This document shows, in pieces, positions 1 to 5,199 of a DNA stretch of 7,717 bases; position 1 is the stretch's first letter, and each line of letters opens with the position of its first letter. This DNA comes from an uncultured Collinsella sp. Its GTDB lineage: Bacteria; Actinomycetota; Coriobacteriia; Coriobacteriales; Coriobacteriaceae. The position numbers were made by a program, and so were the translations under genes. The notes beneath the pieces are model-generated. The model saw only the letters and a program-made list of their open reading frames with translations, did no database searches and was not told the DNA's origin. The stretch lies in assembly GCA_902492545.1 (NCBI GenBank), contig CABULX010000103.1:1-7717 (forward strand), given 5' to 3'.

Positions 1-39
1 CGATTCAGTCGCGCGGGCAGCATTTCCCAGTTGACAAAA

Positions 40-780
40 CTATAGGAACACCCCCTCCGCCTTCAGCTTCAGCAGCAGGTCGCTCAGCTCGGGGCACTTG
101 CTAGAGAGGCGCGTCTGGGCTCGCTCGCCCATCCCCCACCGCTGGCGGATCTCCTGGGCGCGCGGGCTCACGCGGTAGTCCCCGTCCATCACCTGCTTGA
201 GCAGCTTGGCGGTCACGCGCGCATCGGCCAGAGCGCTGTGGGCGTGACCCGTCGACTCGTCGAACTCGATACCAAACCACGTTGCCGCGTCACTCAACGA
301 GACGCGCCCGTGGCTGCCCACGTCCATGATCGAGGTGTAAAACGCCTGCAGGTCGGCCCAGTCCGTAGGAAATGCGGCAAGGTCGATATGCTTTACCTGG
401 CACTCGGTCAAAAGCTGTCGACGATCCGCTCCGCTCCAGCAAACTATCTGGGCGGAGTAGCGACCGATCCAATCGCTGAGCCTTTTGATCACCATGTAGA
501 GCAGATCGGCCATCGCGGTATCCACGGCTGATATCCCCGTAAGCTCGCGGACGAGAAACGCAACGCCTTCGGTAAATTCCGTCTGCACAAACTGCGAGAA
601 CTCGCCCATAACGTTGCCGTGGTAATCGAGCTTGACGGCGCCGACCTCGATAATCTCGTTGCGCAGCCCGCGTCGCTGGCGCTGCTTTGGCACCGGCGCA
701 AATTCAAAGTCCAGCACGATCTGGCGCGCAAAGTTCGTCGTATCGATAGCCGAGATACACGGCGTCTTTTCAGCTGACAC
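40..780 (-). CDS. DEDDh 3'-5' exonuclease (DnaQ/KapD/ERI-1-like)
   Basis: Predicted single-domain 3'-5' exonuclease of 246 aa that would remove nucleotides from DNA or RNA 3' ends using two metal ions. Numbered from the chosen start, the acidic ExoI motif is LDFEF (D24, E26), followed by NEIIEVGAVKLD at 41-52. ExoII has D119 in CWSGAD, and ExoIII is HAHSALADAR with H181 and D186, so the full DEDDh set is present. The spacing and LTGIS (80-84) resemble the KapD/ERI-1 group more than the DNA polymerase III epsilon subunit. The frame stays open upstream to a GTG at 894. I prefer the GTG at 780 because GGAGAAAGG lies 8 bases before it and the extra 38 residues look like nothing in the family. No in-frame ATG occurs before the catalytic domain. 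The substrate is unknown, and no partner gene is adjacent. Confidence 0.85.
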   Translation of the reverse strand: MSAEKTPCISAIDTTNFARQIVLDFEFAPVPKQRQRRGLRNEIIEVGAVKLDYHGNVMGEFSQFVQTEFTEGVAFLVRELTGISAVDTAMADLLYMVIKRLSDWIGRYSAQIVCWSGADRRQLLTECQVKHIDLAAFPTDWADLQAFYTSIMDVGSHGRVSLSDAATWFGIEFDESTGHAHSALADARVTAKLLKQVMDGDYRVSPRAQEIRQRWGMGERAQTRLSSKCPELSDLLLKLKAEGVFL

Positions 781-794
781 GGTTAGGGCCTTTC
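778..794 (-). promoter_or_regulatory. Ribosome binding site fixing a GTG start
   Basis: On the minus strand GGAGAAAGG is followed after 8 bases by GTG at 780-778. This decides the exonuclease start against the upstream in-frame GTG at 894, which has no comparable Shine-Dalgarno sequence. Confidence 0.6.
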
Positions 795-953
795 TCCGTT
801 GCCTGCCGCTTGCTACATAGGCGGCTACATTGCCGTAAGGATAGGCGCCCGTACGAACATGAAAGTGGGGCGCAATACCATGCGCCAGGCACACGCCATG
901 CAGACGGCCCCAAGAGAGTTGCCCGCTCTATTCAAATGCATGAAAAAGATTTA

Positions 954-988
954 GGCCCGGTGACTTGAATCAGCGGTCATCCCGGGCC
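954..988 (-). terminator. Possible intrinsic terminator
   Basis: On the minus strand GGCCCGG (988-982) and TGAC (979-976) pair with GTCA (964-961) and CCGGGCC (960-954), giving 7 + 4 bp with a 2-base bulge and an 11-base loop. The stem is followed by TAAATCTTTTTC, so the T-run is offset by several bases and interrupted. It would end transcription coming from the ATPase genes before the exonuclease. The offset T-run makes the call uncertain. Confidence 0.4.
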
Positions 989-990
989 CA

Positions 991-1080
991 TCAGAGCTCG
1001 TAGAGCTCTTGGTTGCTTTGGTCTCGCTCTTCACGGCGCTTATCGAACTTTCCGAGGCACTCAAGCAGCATTCGAAGCAT
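991..1080 (-). CDS. Possible small ORF or gene tail (29 aa)
   Basis: An ATG at 1080 opens 29 codons ending in TGA at 993-991. The peptide starts MLRMLLECLGKFDKRREE and is strongly charged, with a hydrophobic start and a K/R/E-rich middle, compatible with a short amphipathic helix. The frame is closed by a TAA six codons upstream. No good Shine-Dalgarno sequence is visible. Its only support is that the stop falls 2 bases before the terminator-like hairpin at 954-988, as expected for a real gene end. I do not recognise it. It may be a chance ORF or the surviving 3' end of a decayed gene. Confidence 0.2.
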   Translation of the reverse strand: MLRMLLECLGKFDKRREERDQSNQELYEL

Positions 1081-1235
1081 AACAAGTCGCTGCCATTAAG
1101 GCACTGACCTCTTGACCAAGCAACGGCGCTGCCCAGCTATCACCCTTGGGCTGCCGTCAACTTTATTCTATCCGCGAGCATCTGGTTTACCAAATGGATT
1201 TTCGGTAAAGGAAGCACGGCACGCCCGCAAAACCA

Positions 1236-2531
1236 CTACGCCCCAAGTGCCGCCATGGGAATCACCGCCACGCCGTCGTCGCGTGTGTAGGCAATGCTCC
1301 CCTTTCCAACCACGACCGCCAAAAACGCCGGCGCGGCATTCTGGGCGGCAGGATTGGAGAGCACTTTCCTCTCCAGCGCCTTGAGATTTCTCGCTCCATC
1401 GTCTGCTTTCGCATCACTCAGCTTGACCTCGATGGCTCCCCAGCGCCCGTCGTGCTCAACGATCAGATCGACCTCAAGGCCCTTCTCATCTCGGAAATAA
1501 TGGACACTGTTGTCGACACCGCCGTAGGTGGAAAGGAACACGCGCACGTCGCGCAGGACGAGATTCTCAAAGAGCATCCCCAGCGTTTGCATATCGCCAA
1601 GCAGCCGCTCAGGGGTAGCCCCCAGCAACGCCGCCGCAAGTGACGGGTCACAGAAGTAGCGCTTGGGGCGCACGCGAACGCGGGCCTTCGAGCGCATGGG
1701 CGGCTCCCATCCGCACAGGTCCTCGGTCAGCTTGAGCCTGTTGAAGAGGTCCAAGTACGCAGCGATGGTCCTCTCGTCGGGGCCCGCCTCACCGTACGAG
1801 GCGTCCTTTACGAGCGTCTTGTACGTGACAGCCTGGCTCTCGTTCATGGCAAGAGCTCGCAAAAGGCCGTGTGCAAGCTCGGGCGACATGCCCTCGTCCA
1901 GCACGTTGACGTCGAGCACCGAGTGCACGTACTGGCTTGCCGTCTCTCGCGCAAGATCTTCCGAAAGCCCAAGATTTGCAGGCCAACCGCCCCTGCAGCA
2001 CCAGCGGGCGACGTCATCCACCGTGCTCTCGCGACGCTGAGGGGCAAAATCCTCGCCCTTAAAGAGGCTTGCCAGTGACACGAGCGGCTCGCCGTCGCCC
2101 GACTCACACAGGGCCATGGGGCGCATTGACAGACGGGCGATCCTACCCGTGCCGGAATGACGAACATGGCTGCGCTCCTCGCTTTTGAGCGCGGTCGAGC
2201 CCGTGAGCAAAAGTGTCCCCCGTTCGTTGCCGCTCGCGTCCACGAAACGCCGGGCGGCATCCCAAACCTCGGGCACCTCCTGCCATTCATCGACCAGGTG
2301 TGGCGCATCGCCGATGAGCGCCAGGCTTGGGTCGACCTCTGCCGCCGCACGCTGCGCAGGCTCATCGAGCCTGGAGACGCTCGCCGAGCGAGAGAGCGCC
2401 GTCCAGGTCTTGCCGCACCATTTGGGGCCGTTGATCTCCACACAGCCAAACGCCCGCATAAGGGTGTCGAGGCGCTCCTCTATGAGCCGGGGCCTATATC
2501 CCTTTTGGGTCAATCTCTTTGGTGCATCCAT
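1236..2531 (-). CDS. AAA_14/DUF4143 family ATP-binding protein
   Basis: Complete 431-aa protein with the usual two-part layout of the DUF4143 ATPases. The N-terminal AAA domain has a Walker A motif GPKWCGKT (35-42), a Walker B-like LVDEWQEVP (79-87), a sensor-type LLLTGST (107-113) and the family signature RIARLSMRPMAL (130-141). A central segment at about 231-270 looks like a winged helix. The C-terminal DUF4143 part has EVDLIVE (353-359) and AIEVK (366-370), a D-x(n)-E-x-K arrangement like PD-(D/E)xK nucleases (D355, E368, K370). The family is common in anaerobes and archaea, but its cellular role is not established. Start: ATG with AGAGGGA 9 bases upstream. It follows the DUF234 ATPase gene by 185 bp, and that gap is filled by a 23-bp-period repeat array. 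No truncation is seen. The nuclease activity is inference. Confidence 0.85.
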   Translation of the reverse strand: MDAPKRLTQKGYRPRLIEERLDTLMRAFGCVEINGPKWCGKTWTALSRSASVSRLDEPAQRAAAEVDPSLALIGDAPHLVDEWQEVPEVWDAARRFVDASGNERGTLLLTGSTALKSEERSHVRHSGTGRIARLSMRPMALCESGDGEPLVSLASLFKGEDFAPQRRESTVDDVARWCCRGGWPANLGLSEDLARETASQYVHSVLDVNVLDEGMSPELAHGLLRALAMNESQAVTYKTLVKDASYGEAGPDERTIAAYLDLFNRLKLTEDLCGWEPPMRSKARVRVRPKRYFCDPSLAAALLGATPERLLGDMQTLGMLFENLVLRDVRVFLSTYGGVDNSVHYFRDEKGLEVDLIVEHDGRWGAIEVKLSDAKADDGARNLKALERKVLSNPAAQNAAPAFLAVVVGKGSIAYTRDDGVAVIPMAALGA

Positions 2532-2550
2532 AGACGGCCGTCCCTCTCTA

Positions 2551-2665
2551 TCACGCGATATGCGAAATTACGCCATTCTCAATGCTGATTTTACGCTACT
2601 TTCAATGTAGTTTTTACGCCATGACAGATGTAGTTTTTACGCCATTTTCATTGAAGGTTTTACGC
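2551..2665 (-). repeat. Five-unit iteron-like direct repeat array, 23-bp period
   Basis: The hexamer GCGTAA (minus strand; TTACGC on plus) begins on the plus strand at 2568, 2591, 2614, 2637 and 2660, which is exactly 23 bp every time. Four units begin GCGTAAAA; the one nearest the ATPase gene is degenerate and keeps only GCGTAA. Units 2 and 3 share the 15 bases GCGTAAAAACTACAT. Most units carry CAT or CAA near the middle and three end in ATG. The array stops 19 bases before the ATPase ATG, abutting its Shine-Dalgarno sequence. It therefore lies in the promoter or 5' leader. The regular spacing of about 2.2 helical turns resembles plasmid iterons or cooperative operator arrays. No spacer/repeat alternation of CRISPR type is present. 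Its function is not known. Confidence 0.85.
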
Positions 2666-2716
2666 TTGGCATCCTTAGCGCGACCCATTCCGAGCATCAC
2701 ATCAGAGCGTGCTTGG

Positions 2717-4108
2717 TTATCTCCGCTCGCACATCTCGGCAAACGAAATCAGCTTGGCATCTCCCCTGCTCGCCGCAGCTTCCTGACATCCTTGCGTAAA
2801 GCCTCGCTTCGAGAAGATCGCATAGCTTTTGTGCTGCCGCCTAAAGAGCTCGCTTCGGTATACGAGCTTTTGCAGCACGTCTTCGCCCACCGGTTCATTG
2901 CGCCATTTGCATTCCGCAAACAGCGCAGTGCCCTCGCCATCGTCAACAATCAAGTCGATTTCTTCCTGCGTATGCGTGCGATTATCCGTCCCCCACCAGC
3001 GCCCAACGCTTGCCGGAACCACATCAAGCTGGCCCGCCCGCGCGAGTTCGTACACGTATTGTCTGCATATAAGCTCAAAGACCGTACCCATGTAATCCGA
3101 TACGTGCGGCTCAATGCGCTCATACGCCATCTCGGCCATATCGTTTTGAATCAGCCCGATGTTCTGCGGAACAAACTTGTACCAGAACCTAAACATCTGA
3201 TCGCTCAGCAGATACACGGCTCGCTTATTGCTCGTCTCGTTTAGGGGCAGCTCGCGCTCGACAATCCCAAGCGACGCCAGCTTATCCACATAGCTCTTTA
3301 CGTTGCTCGCAGGGATTCCCGTAGAGCTCGCAATCTCCGAGATCTTCGAGCGCCCCTGAGCAATTGCTTGCACGATCGCATCATATTGCTCGGGATTGCG
3401 GCACTCCTGCAATAGCAGGTTACTCGGCTCCTCAAAGAGATAGCCCGTAGGAGTAAGAAAAAGACGTTTGATGTTGTCCTTGAGCGGTGTGGCAGGATCG
3501 ACTTTCTCGATATATGCAGGAATGCCACCCGTCATGCCATAGCAAACTGCAGCGTCTTCGCGACCCATGCTCTGCCACAGGCCGAGGGTCGTCATAAAAT
3601 CGAGCGGCATGATCTTAAACTGGGCCGTACGCCTACCGTATAGCGGACTCTCGTAGCCCAACACCTGCTCTTCCATAAACGAAAGCGACGACCCGCACAG
3701 GATAAGCATAAGCTTGGCCTCTTTGTACAAGTGATCGATCTTGTCTTGCAGCAACGAGCTGATCTCGGGATTCGATTGGGCGAGATAAGGATACTCGTCA
3801 ATCACGACAATCAAACGTTCCGTACGAGCCATGGTAGCCAATGCATCGAACGCCTCGTCAAAACTACGAAACGACACGCCAGCAACACCAACGGAGCCCG
3901 CAAGTATCGCCTGGCTAAAGCCATGCAGGTTTGCCTCTGCATTGGTACGACGAGCTTGAAAGTAAATAGCCTTCTTGCCTTGGATAAACTCTGTGATAAG
4001 ACGCGTTTTGCCCACGCGACGGCGGCCGTAAATCACAGGCATCTCAAAGGAGCCCGTGCCATACAGTCGATTGAGCTCGGACATTTCCGCCGTTCTTCCG
4101 ATAAACAT
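2717..4108 (-). CDS. ATPase_2/DUF234 family ATP-binding protein
   Basis: Complete 463-aa protein of the archaeal-type ATPase family. It starts with the typical MFIGR and has Walker A YGRRRVGKTRL (27-37), Walker B LIVVIDEYPYL (99-109) and the family-typical LILCGSSLSFMEEQVLGY (135-152). A predicted winged helix lies around 252-285 (KISEIASSTGIPASNVKSYV region). The C-terminal DUF234 part has EEIDLIVDD (382-390) then FAECKW (397-402), again a D-E-x-K arrangement like PD-(D/E)xK nucleases (D385, E399, K401). Proteins of this type are scattered in anaerobes and archaea without an agreed function. The ATG is preceded by AGGAAGGA at 7-base spacing. Directly upstream is a large palindromic element; directly downstream is a second ATPase gene. 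By eye the gene is less GC-rich than the dehydrogenase, compatible with acquisition. ATP binding is well supported; DNA cleavage and DNA binding are inference. Confidence 0.87.
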   Translation of the reverse strand: MFIGRTAEMSELNRLYGTGSFEMPVIYGRRRVGKTRLITEFIQGKKAIYFQARRTNAEANLHGFSQAILAGSVGVAGVSFRSFDEAFDALATMARTERLIVVIDEYPYLAQSNPEISSLLQDKIDHLYKEAKLMLILCGSSLSFMEEQVLGYESPLYGRRTAQFKIMPLDFMTTLGLWQSMGREDAAVCYGMTGGIPAYIEKVDPATPLKDNIKRLFLTPTGYLFEEPSNLLLQECRNPEQYDAIVQAIAQGRSKISEIASSTGIPASNVKSYVDKLASLGIVERELPLNETSNKRAVYLLSDQMFRFWYKFVPQNIGLIQNDMAEMAYERIEPHVSDYMGTVFELICRQYVYELARAGQLDVVPASVGRWWGTDNRTHTQEEIDLIVDDGEGTALFAECKWRNEPVGEDVLQKLVYRSELFRRQHKSYAIFSKRGFTQGCQEAAASRGDAKLISFAEMCERR

Positions 4109-4123
4109 AGGGCCATCCTTCCT

Positions 4124-4179
4124 TTACGTTATAGCTAGCTATATTATACCTTCCTATAATATAGCTAGCTATAACGTAA
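4124..4179. promoter_or_regulatory. Twin-palindrome operator-like inverted repeat upstream of the DUF234 ATPase
   Basis: Two perfectly complementary 25-base arms (4124-4148 and 4155-4179) flank a 6-base centre CCTTCC. Each arm contains the same self-complementary 14-mer TATAGCTAGCTATA (4130-4143 and 4160-4173), so two identical dyads sit exactly 30 bp apart, close to three helical turns on one face. The element is far more AT-rich than its surroundings and its near edge touches the Shine-Dalgarno sequence of the ATPase gene. A weak minus-strand promoter (TTGTCG at 4187-4182, 18 bases, TATATT at 4163-4158) would place the -10 inside it, and a TATAAT occurs at 4148-4143. It reads best as a repressor or autoregulator operator. 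If transcribed, it would instead fold into a 25-bp hairpin beside the ribosome binding site. Confidence 0.75.
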
Positions 4180-4227
4180 TTCGACAAGCGGCGCACGCAA
4201 AAGGGGCGGTACATCACCGCACGTGGA

Positions 4228-4351
4228 CCGTTCCGGAAAATGTACCCCGTTCTGGAGCCTGGTTCCGGGATACAGCTTCCGGTTGAGGACCGATCCGGAA
4301 AGCGCGTCCCGCTCTGAGTGGCAATTCCGGGACACAGTTTCCGCTCCAAAT
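4228..4351. repeat. Degenerate tandem repeat, two 62-bp units
   Basis: Positions 4228-4289 and 4290-4351 align without gaps over the first 54 bases, with roughly two thirds identity. Shared blocks include TCCGGAAA, CCCG followed by TCTG, and TTCCGGGA-ACAG-TTCCG. Each unit is itself built of two related halves: TCCGG recurs at 4232, 4264, 4294 and 4326, giving alternating steps of 32, 30 and 32 bp. The block sits between the ATPase operator-like element and the end of the insertion sequence, with no coding support on either strand. It may be an intergenic repeat family of this genome. Confidence 0.6.
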
Positions 4352-4354
4352 CAG

Positions 4355-4377
4355 AACCACCCTTAAAAGGGGTGGTT
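4355..4377. repeat. Candidate right-end hairpin of the IS200 element
   Basis: AACCACCC (4355-4362) pairs with GGGTGGTT (4370-4377) around a 7-base loop. It shares its stem sequence with the hairpin upstream of tnpA at 5036-5054, as expected if the transposase recognises similar hairpins at both ends. It could also act as a weak bidirectional terminator. Confidence 0.5.
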
Positions 4378-4403
4378 TGCTCTTAGGGTATAACCCACGG
4401 GCC

Positions 4404-4433
4404 CCGGGCTCGCGTCTAAAGGCGCGGGCCCGG
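4404..4433. repeat. GC-rich imperfect hairpin downstream of tnpA
   Basis: CCGGGCTCGCG (4404-4414) pairs with CGCGGGCCCGG (4423-4433) with one mismatch around the loop TCTAAAGG. No T-run follows on either strand, so it is more likely structural DNA or RNA of the insertion sequence than a terminator. A smaller GGAC-TTC-GTCC stem (4432-4442) overlaps its edge. Confidence 0.5.
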
Positions 4434-4489
4434 ACTTCGTCCAGGCCTAGTGCATCTTGACCCGTGGCGCGCCGGTCGAACCGGCAGCA

Positions 4490-4948
4490 TCACCCCCTCT
4501 TGAAGGGGTCCTCGTACTCCTTCACGCTCAGCTTGTCCAGCGCGATGTCGTGGGACTCCTGCTCCCTGATGTACTTGGCGATCGTCGCCTCGTTCAGGCC
4601 GACGGTGGACACGTAGTAGCCCTCCGCCCAGAACTTCCTGTTGCCGAACTTGTACTTGAGGTTGGCGTGCCTGTCGAATATCATCAGCGAGCTCTTCCCC
4701 TTCAGGTAGCCCATGACGCTCGCGACGCTGTACTTCGGCGGGATCGCCAGCAGCACGTGCACGTGGTCGGGCATCAGGTGCCCCTCGATTATCTCGATCC
4801 CCTTGTACTCGCACAGCTTCCTGAGGATCTCCCCTATGTCGCTCCTGATTTGGTTGTAGATCACTTTGCGCCTATACTTCGGCGTGAACACGATGTGGTA
4901 CTTGCACATCCACTTCGTGTGGGAAAGGCTGTAGGCCTTCTGGGCCAT
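4490..4948 (-). CDS. tnpA: IS200-type Y1 HUH transposase
   Basis: Complete 152-aa transposase, the normal length for IS200 TnpA. It cuts and joins single-stranded DNA through a covalent 5'-phosphotyrosine and works as a dimer. The HUH metal-binding motif is PDHVHVLL (H62, H64), and the catalytic tyrosine is Y126 in TIAKYIREQE, with Q130 following as in the family. The N-terminal YHIVFTPKYRRK (17-28) is also typical. The frame is open a further 14 codons upstream, but the ATG at 4948 gives the family's usual N-terminus and has AGGGG 8 bases upstream. No frameshift or stop is seen, so it may be active. A hairpin (4471-4485) begins 4 bases after the stop. There is no tnpB and no accessory gene. 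Confidence 0.95.
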   Translation of the reverse strand: MAQKAYSLSHTKWMCKYHIVFTPKYRRKVIYNQIRSDIGEILRKLCEYKGIEIIEGHLMPDHVHVLLAIPPKYSVASVMGYLKGKSSLMIFDRHANLKYKFGNRKFWAEGYYVSTVGLNEATIAKYIREQESHDIALDKLSVKEYEDPFKRG

Positions 4949-5035
4949 GGCGACCACCCCTTCGACTCGAATTCTTGACGGCCTGAACAATCGTCAATAT
5001 CGGTCGGAGGGGTGGCTTTGTAAAGCCGTTTGTCT

Positions 5036-5081
5036 CCACCCGCGTAGCGGGTGGTTTAAAGCTGGCCGCTGCGCGGCCAGC
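5036..5081. repeat. Pair of perfect hairpins upstream of tnpA (candidate left end)
   Basis: CCACCCGC-GTA-GCGGGTGG (5036-5054; 8-bp stem, 3-base loop) is followed after TTTAAA by GCTGGCCGC-TGC-GCGGCCAGC (5061-5081; 9-bp stem, 3-base loop). The first shares its GGGTGG stem with the downstream hairpin at 4355-4377. Both probably belong to the insertion sequence end, which lies between here and the host terminator at 5103. Confidence 0.6.
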
Positions 5082-5094
5082 GGACTAAAGTCTT

Positions 5095-5130
5095 GAACAA
5101 AAGGCCCCGGCTCGCGATGGAGCCGGGGCC
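5095..5130 (-). terminator. Intrinsic terminator of the dehydrogenase gene
   Basis: On the minus strand GGCCCCGGCTC (5130-5120), a 6-base loop and GAGCCGGGGCC (5113-5103) form a perfect 11-bp GC-rich stem followed at once by TTTTGTTC. It lies about 70 bases after the stop of the molybdenum hydroxylase gene, so it ends that transcription unit. It also insulates the insertion sequence and ATPase genes from read-through. Confidence 0.9.
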
Positions 5131-5199
5131 AAAGGCGCAGCGTATGTAGTTGATGCTGAGCGCGATCAGCTCGTCAGTAATGACTGTCCGCGCCCTACC

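Larger units (their letters stand above)
781..1235. other. Intergenic stretch, mostly without recognisable content
   Basis: About 455 bases between the DUF4143 ATPase gene and the preferred exonuclease start. I see a 7-bp perfect hairpin AGAGCTC-GTA-GAGCTCT at 993-1009, a terminator-like hairpin at 954-988 and a possible 29-codon ORF at 991-1080. A 6-bp stem (TTTACC/GGTAAA, 1186-1191 and 1204-1209) sits just downstream of the ATPase gene but lacks a T-run. No clear promoter, tRNA or protein remnant was recognised. Confidence 0.5.
4355..5090 (-). mobile_element. IS200-type insertion sequence (single tnpA, boundaries approximate)
   Basis: The element holds one intact Y1 transposase and no tnpB, as in the IS200 group of the IS200/IS605 family. 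These elements have no terminal inverted repeats and are recognised through subterminal hairpins. On the upstream side are GGCTTT-GT-AAAGCC (5014-5027), CCACCCGC-GTA-GCGGGTGG (5036-5054) and GCTGGCCGC-TGC-GCGGCCAGC (5061-5081). On the downstream side are GCCGGT-CGA-ACCGGC (4471-4485), an imperfect 11-bp stem (4404-4433) and AACCACCC/GGGTGGTT (4355-4377). GGGTGGTTT is shared by hairpins at both ends (4370-4378 and 5049-5057), which suggests they are the end structures. The exact cleavage sites cannot be set without an empty site or a second copy, and the outermost upstream hairpin could be host sequence. Confidence 0.6.

Noticed and set aside
31..59. TTGACA at 31-36 as a plus-strand promoter
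   Set aside because: No acceptable -10 hexamer follows at 16-18 bases, and no plus-strand gene lies downstream.
1112..1384. 90-codon plus-strand ORF at the 3' end of the DUF4143 gene
   Set aside because: Mostly antisense to the ATPase C-terminus and Pro/Arg-rich, with no recognisable domain or ribosome binding site.
2551..2665. Array considered as a CRISPR
   Set aside because: The period is only 23 bp with no unique spacers between constant repeats and no cas genes in the window.
2582..3244. 220-codon plus-strand ORF
   Set aside because: Antisense to the DUF234 ATPase, whose motifs are complete. The start lies inside the 23-bp repeat array, and no domain is recognisable.
4044..4349. 101-codon minus-strand ORF across the palindromes and TCCGG repeat
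   Set aside because: It overlaps the DUF234 ATPase start in another frame. Its internal repeats (YVIASY, YNIASY) simply reflect the inverted repeat, and it has no family similarity I recognise.
4457..4978. 173-codon plus-strand ORF opposite tnpA
   Set aside because: It lies antisense over a clear IS200 transposase, and its translation is low-complexity Val/Leu/Arg/Asp-rich, typical of a GC-rich shadow frame.
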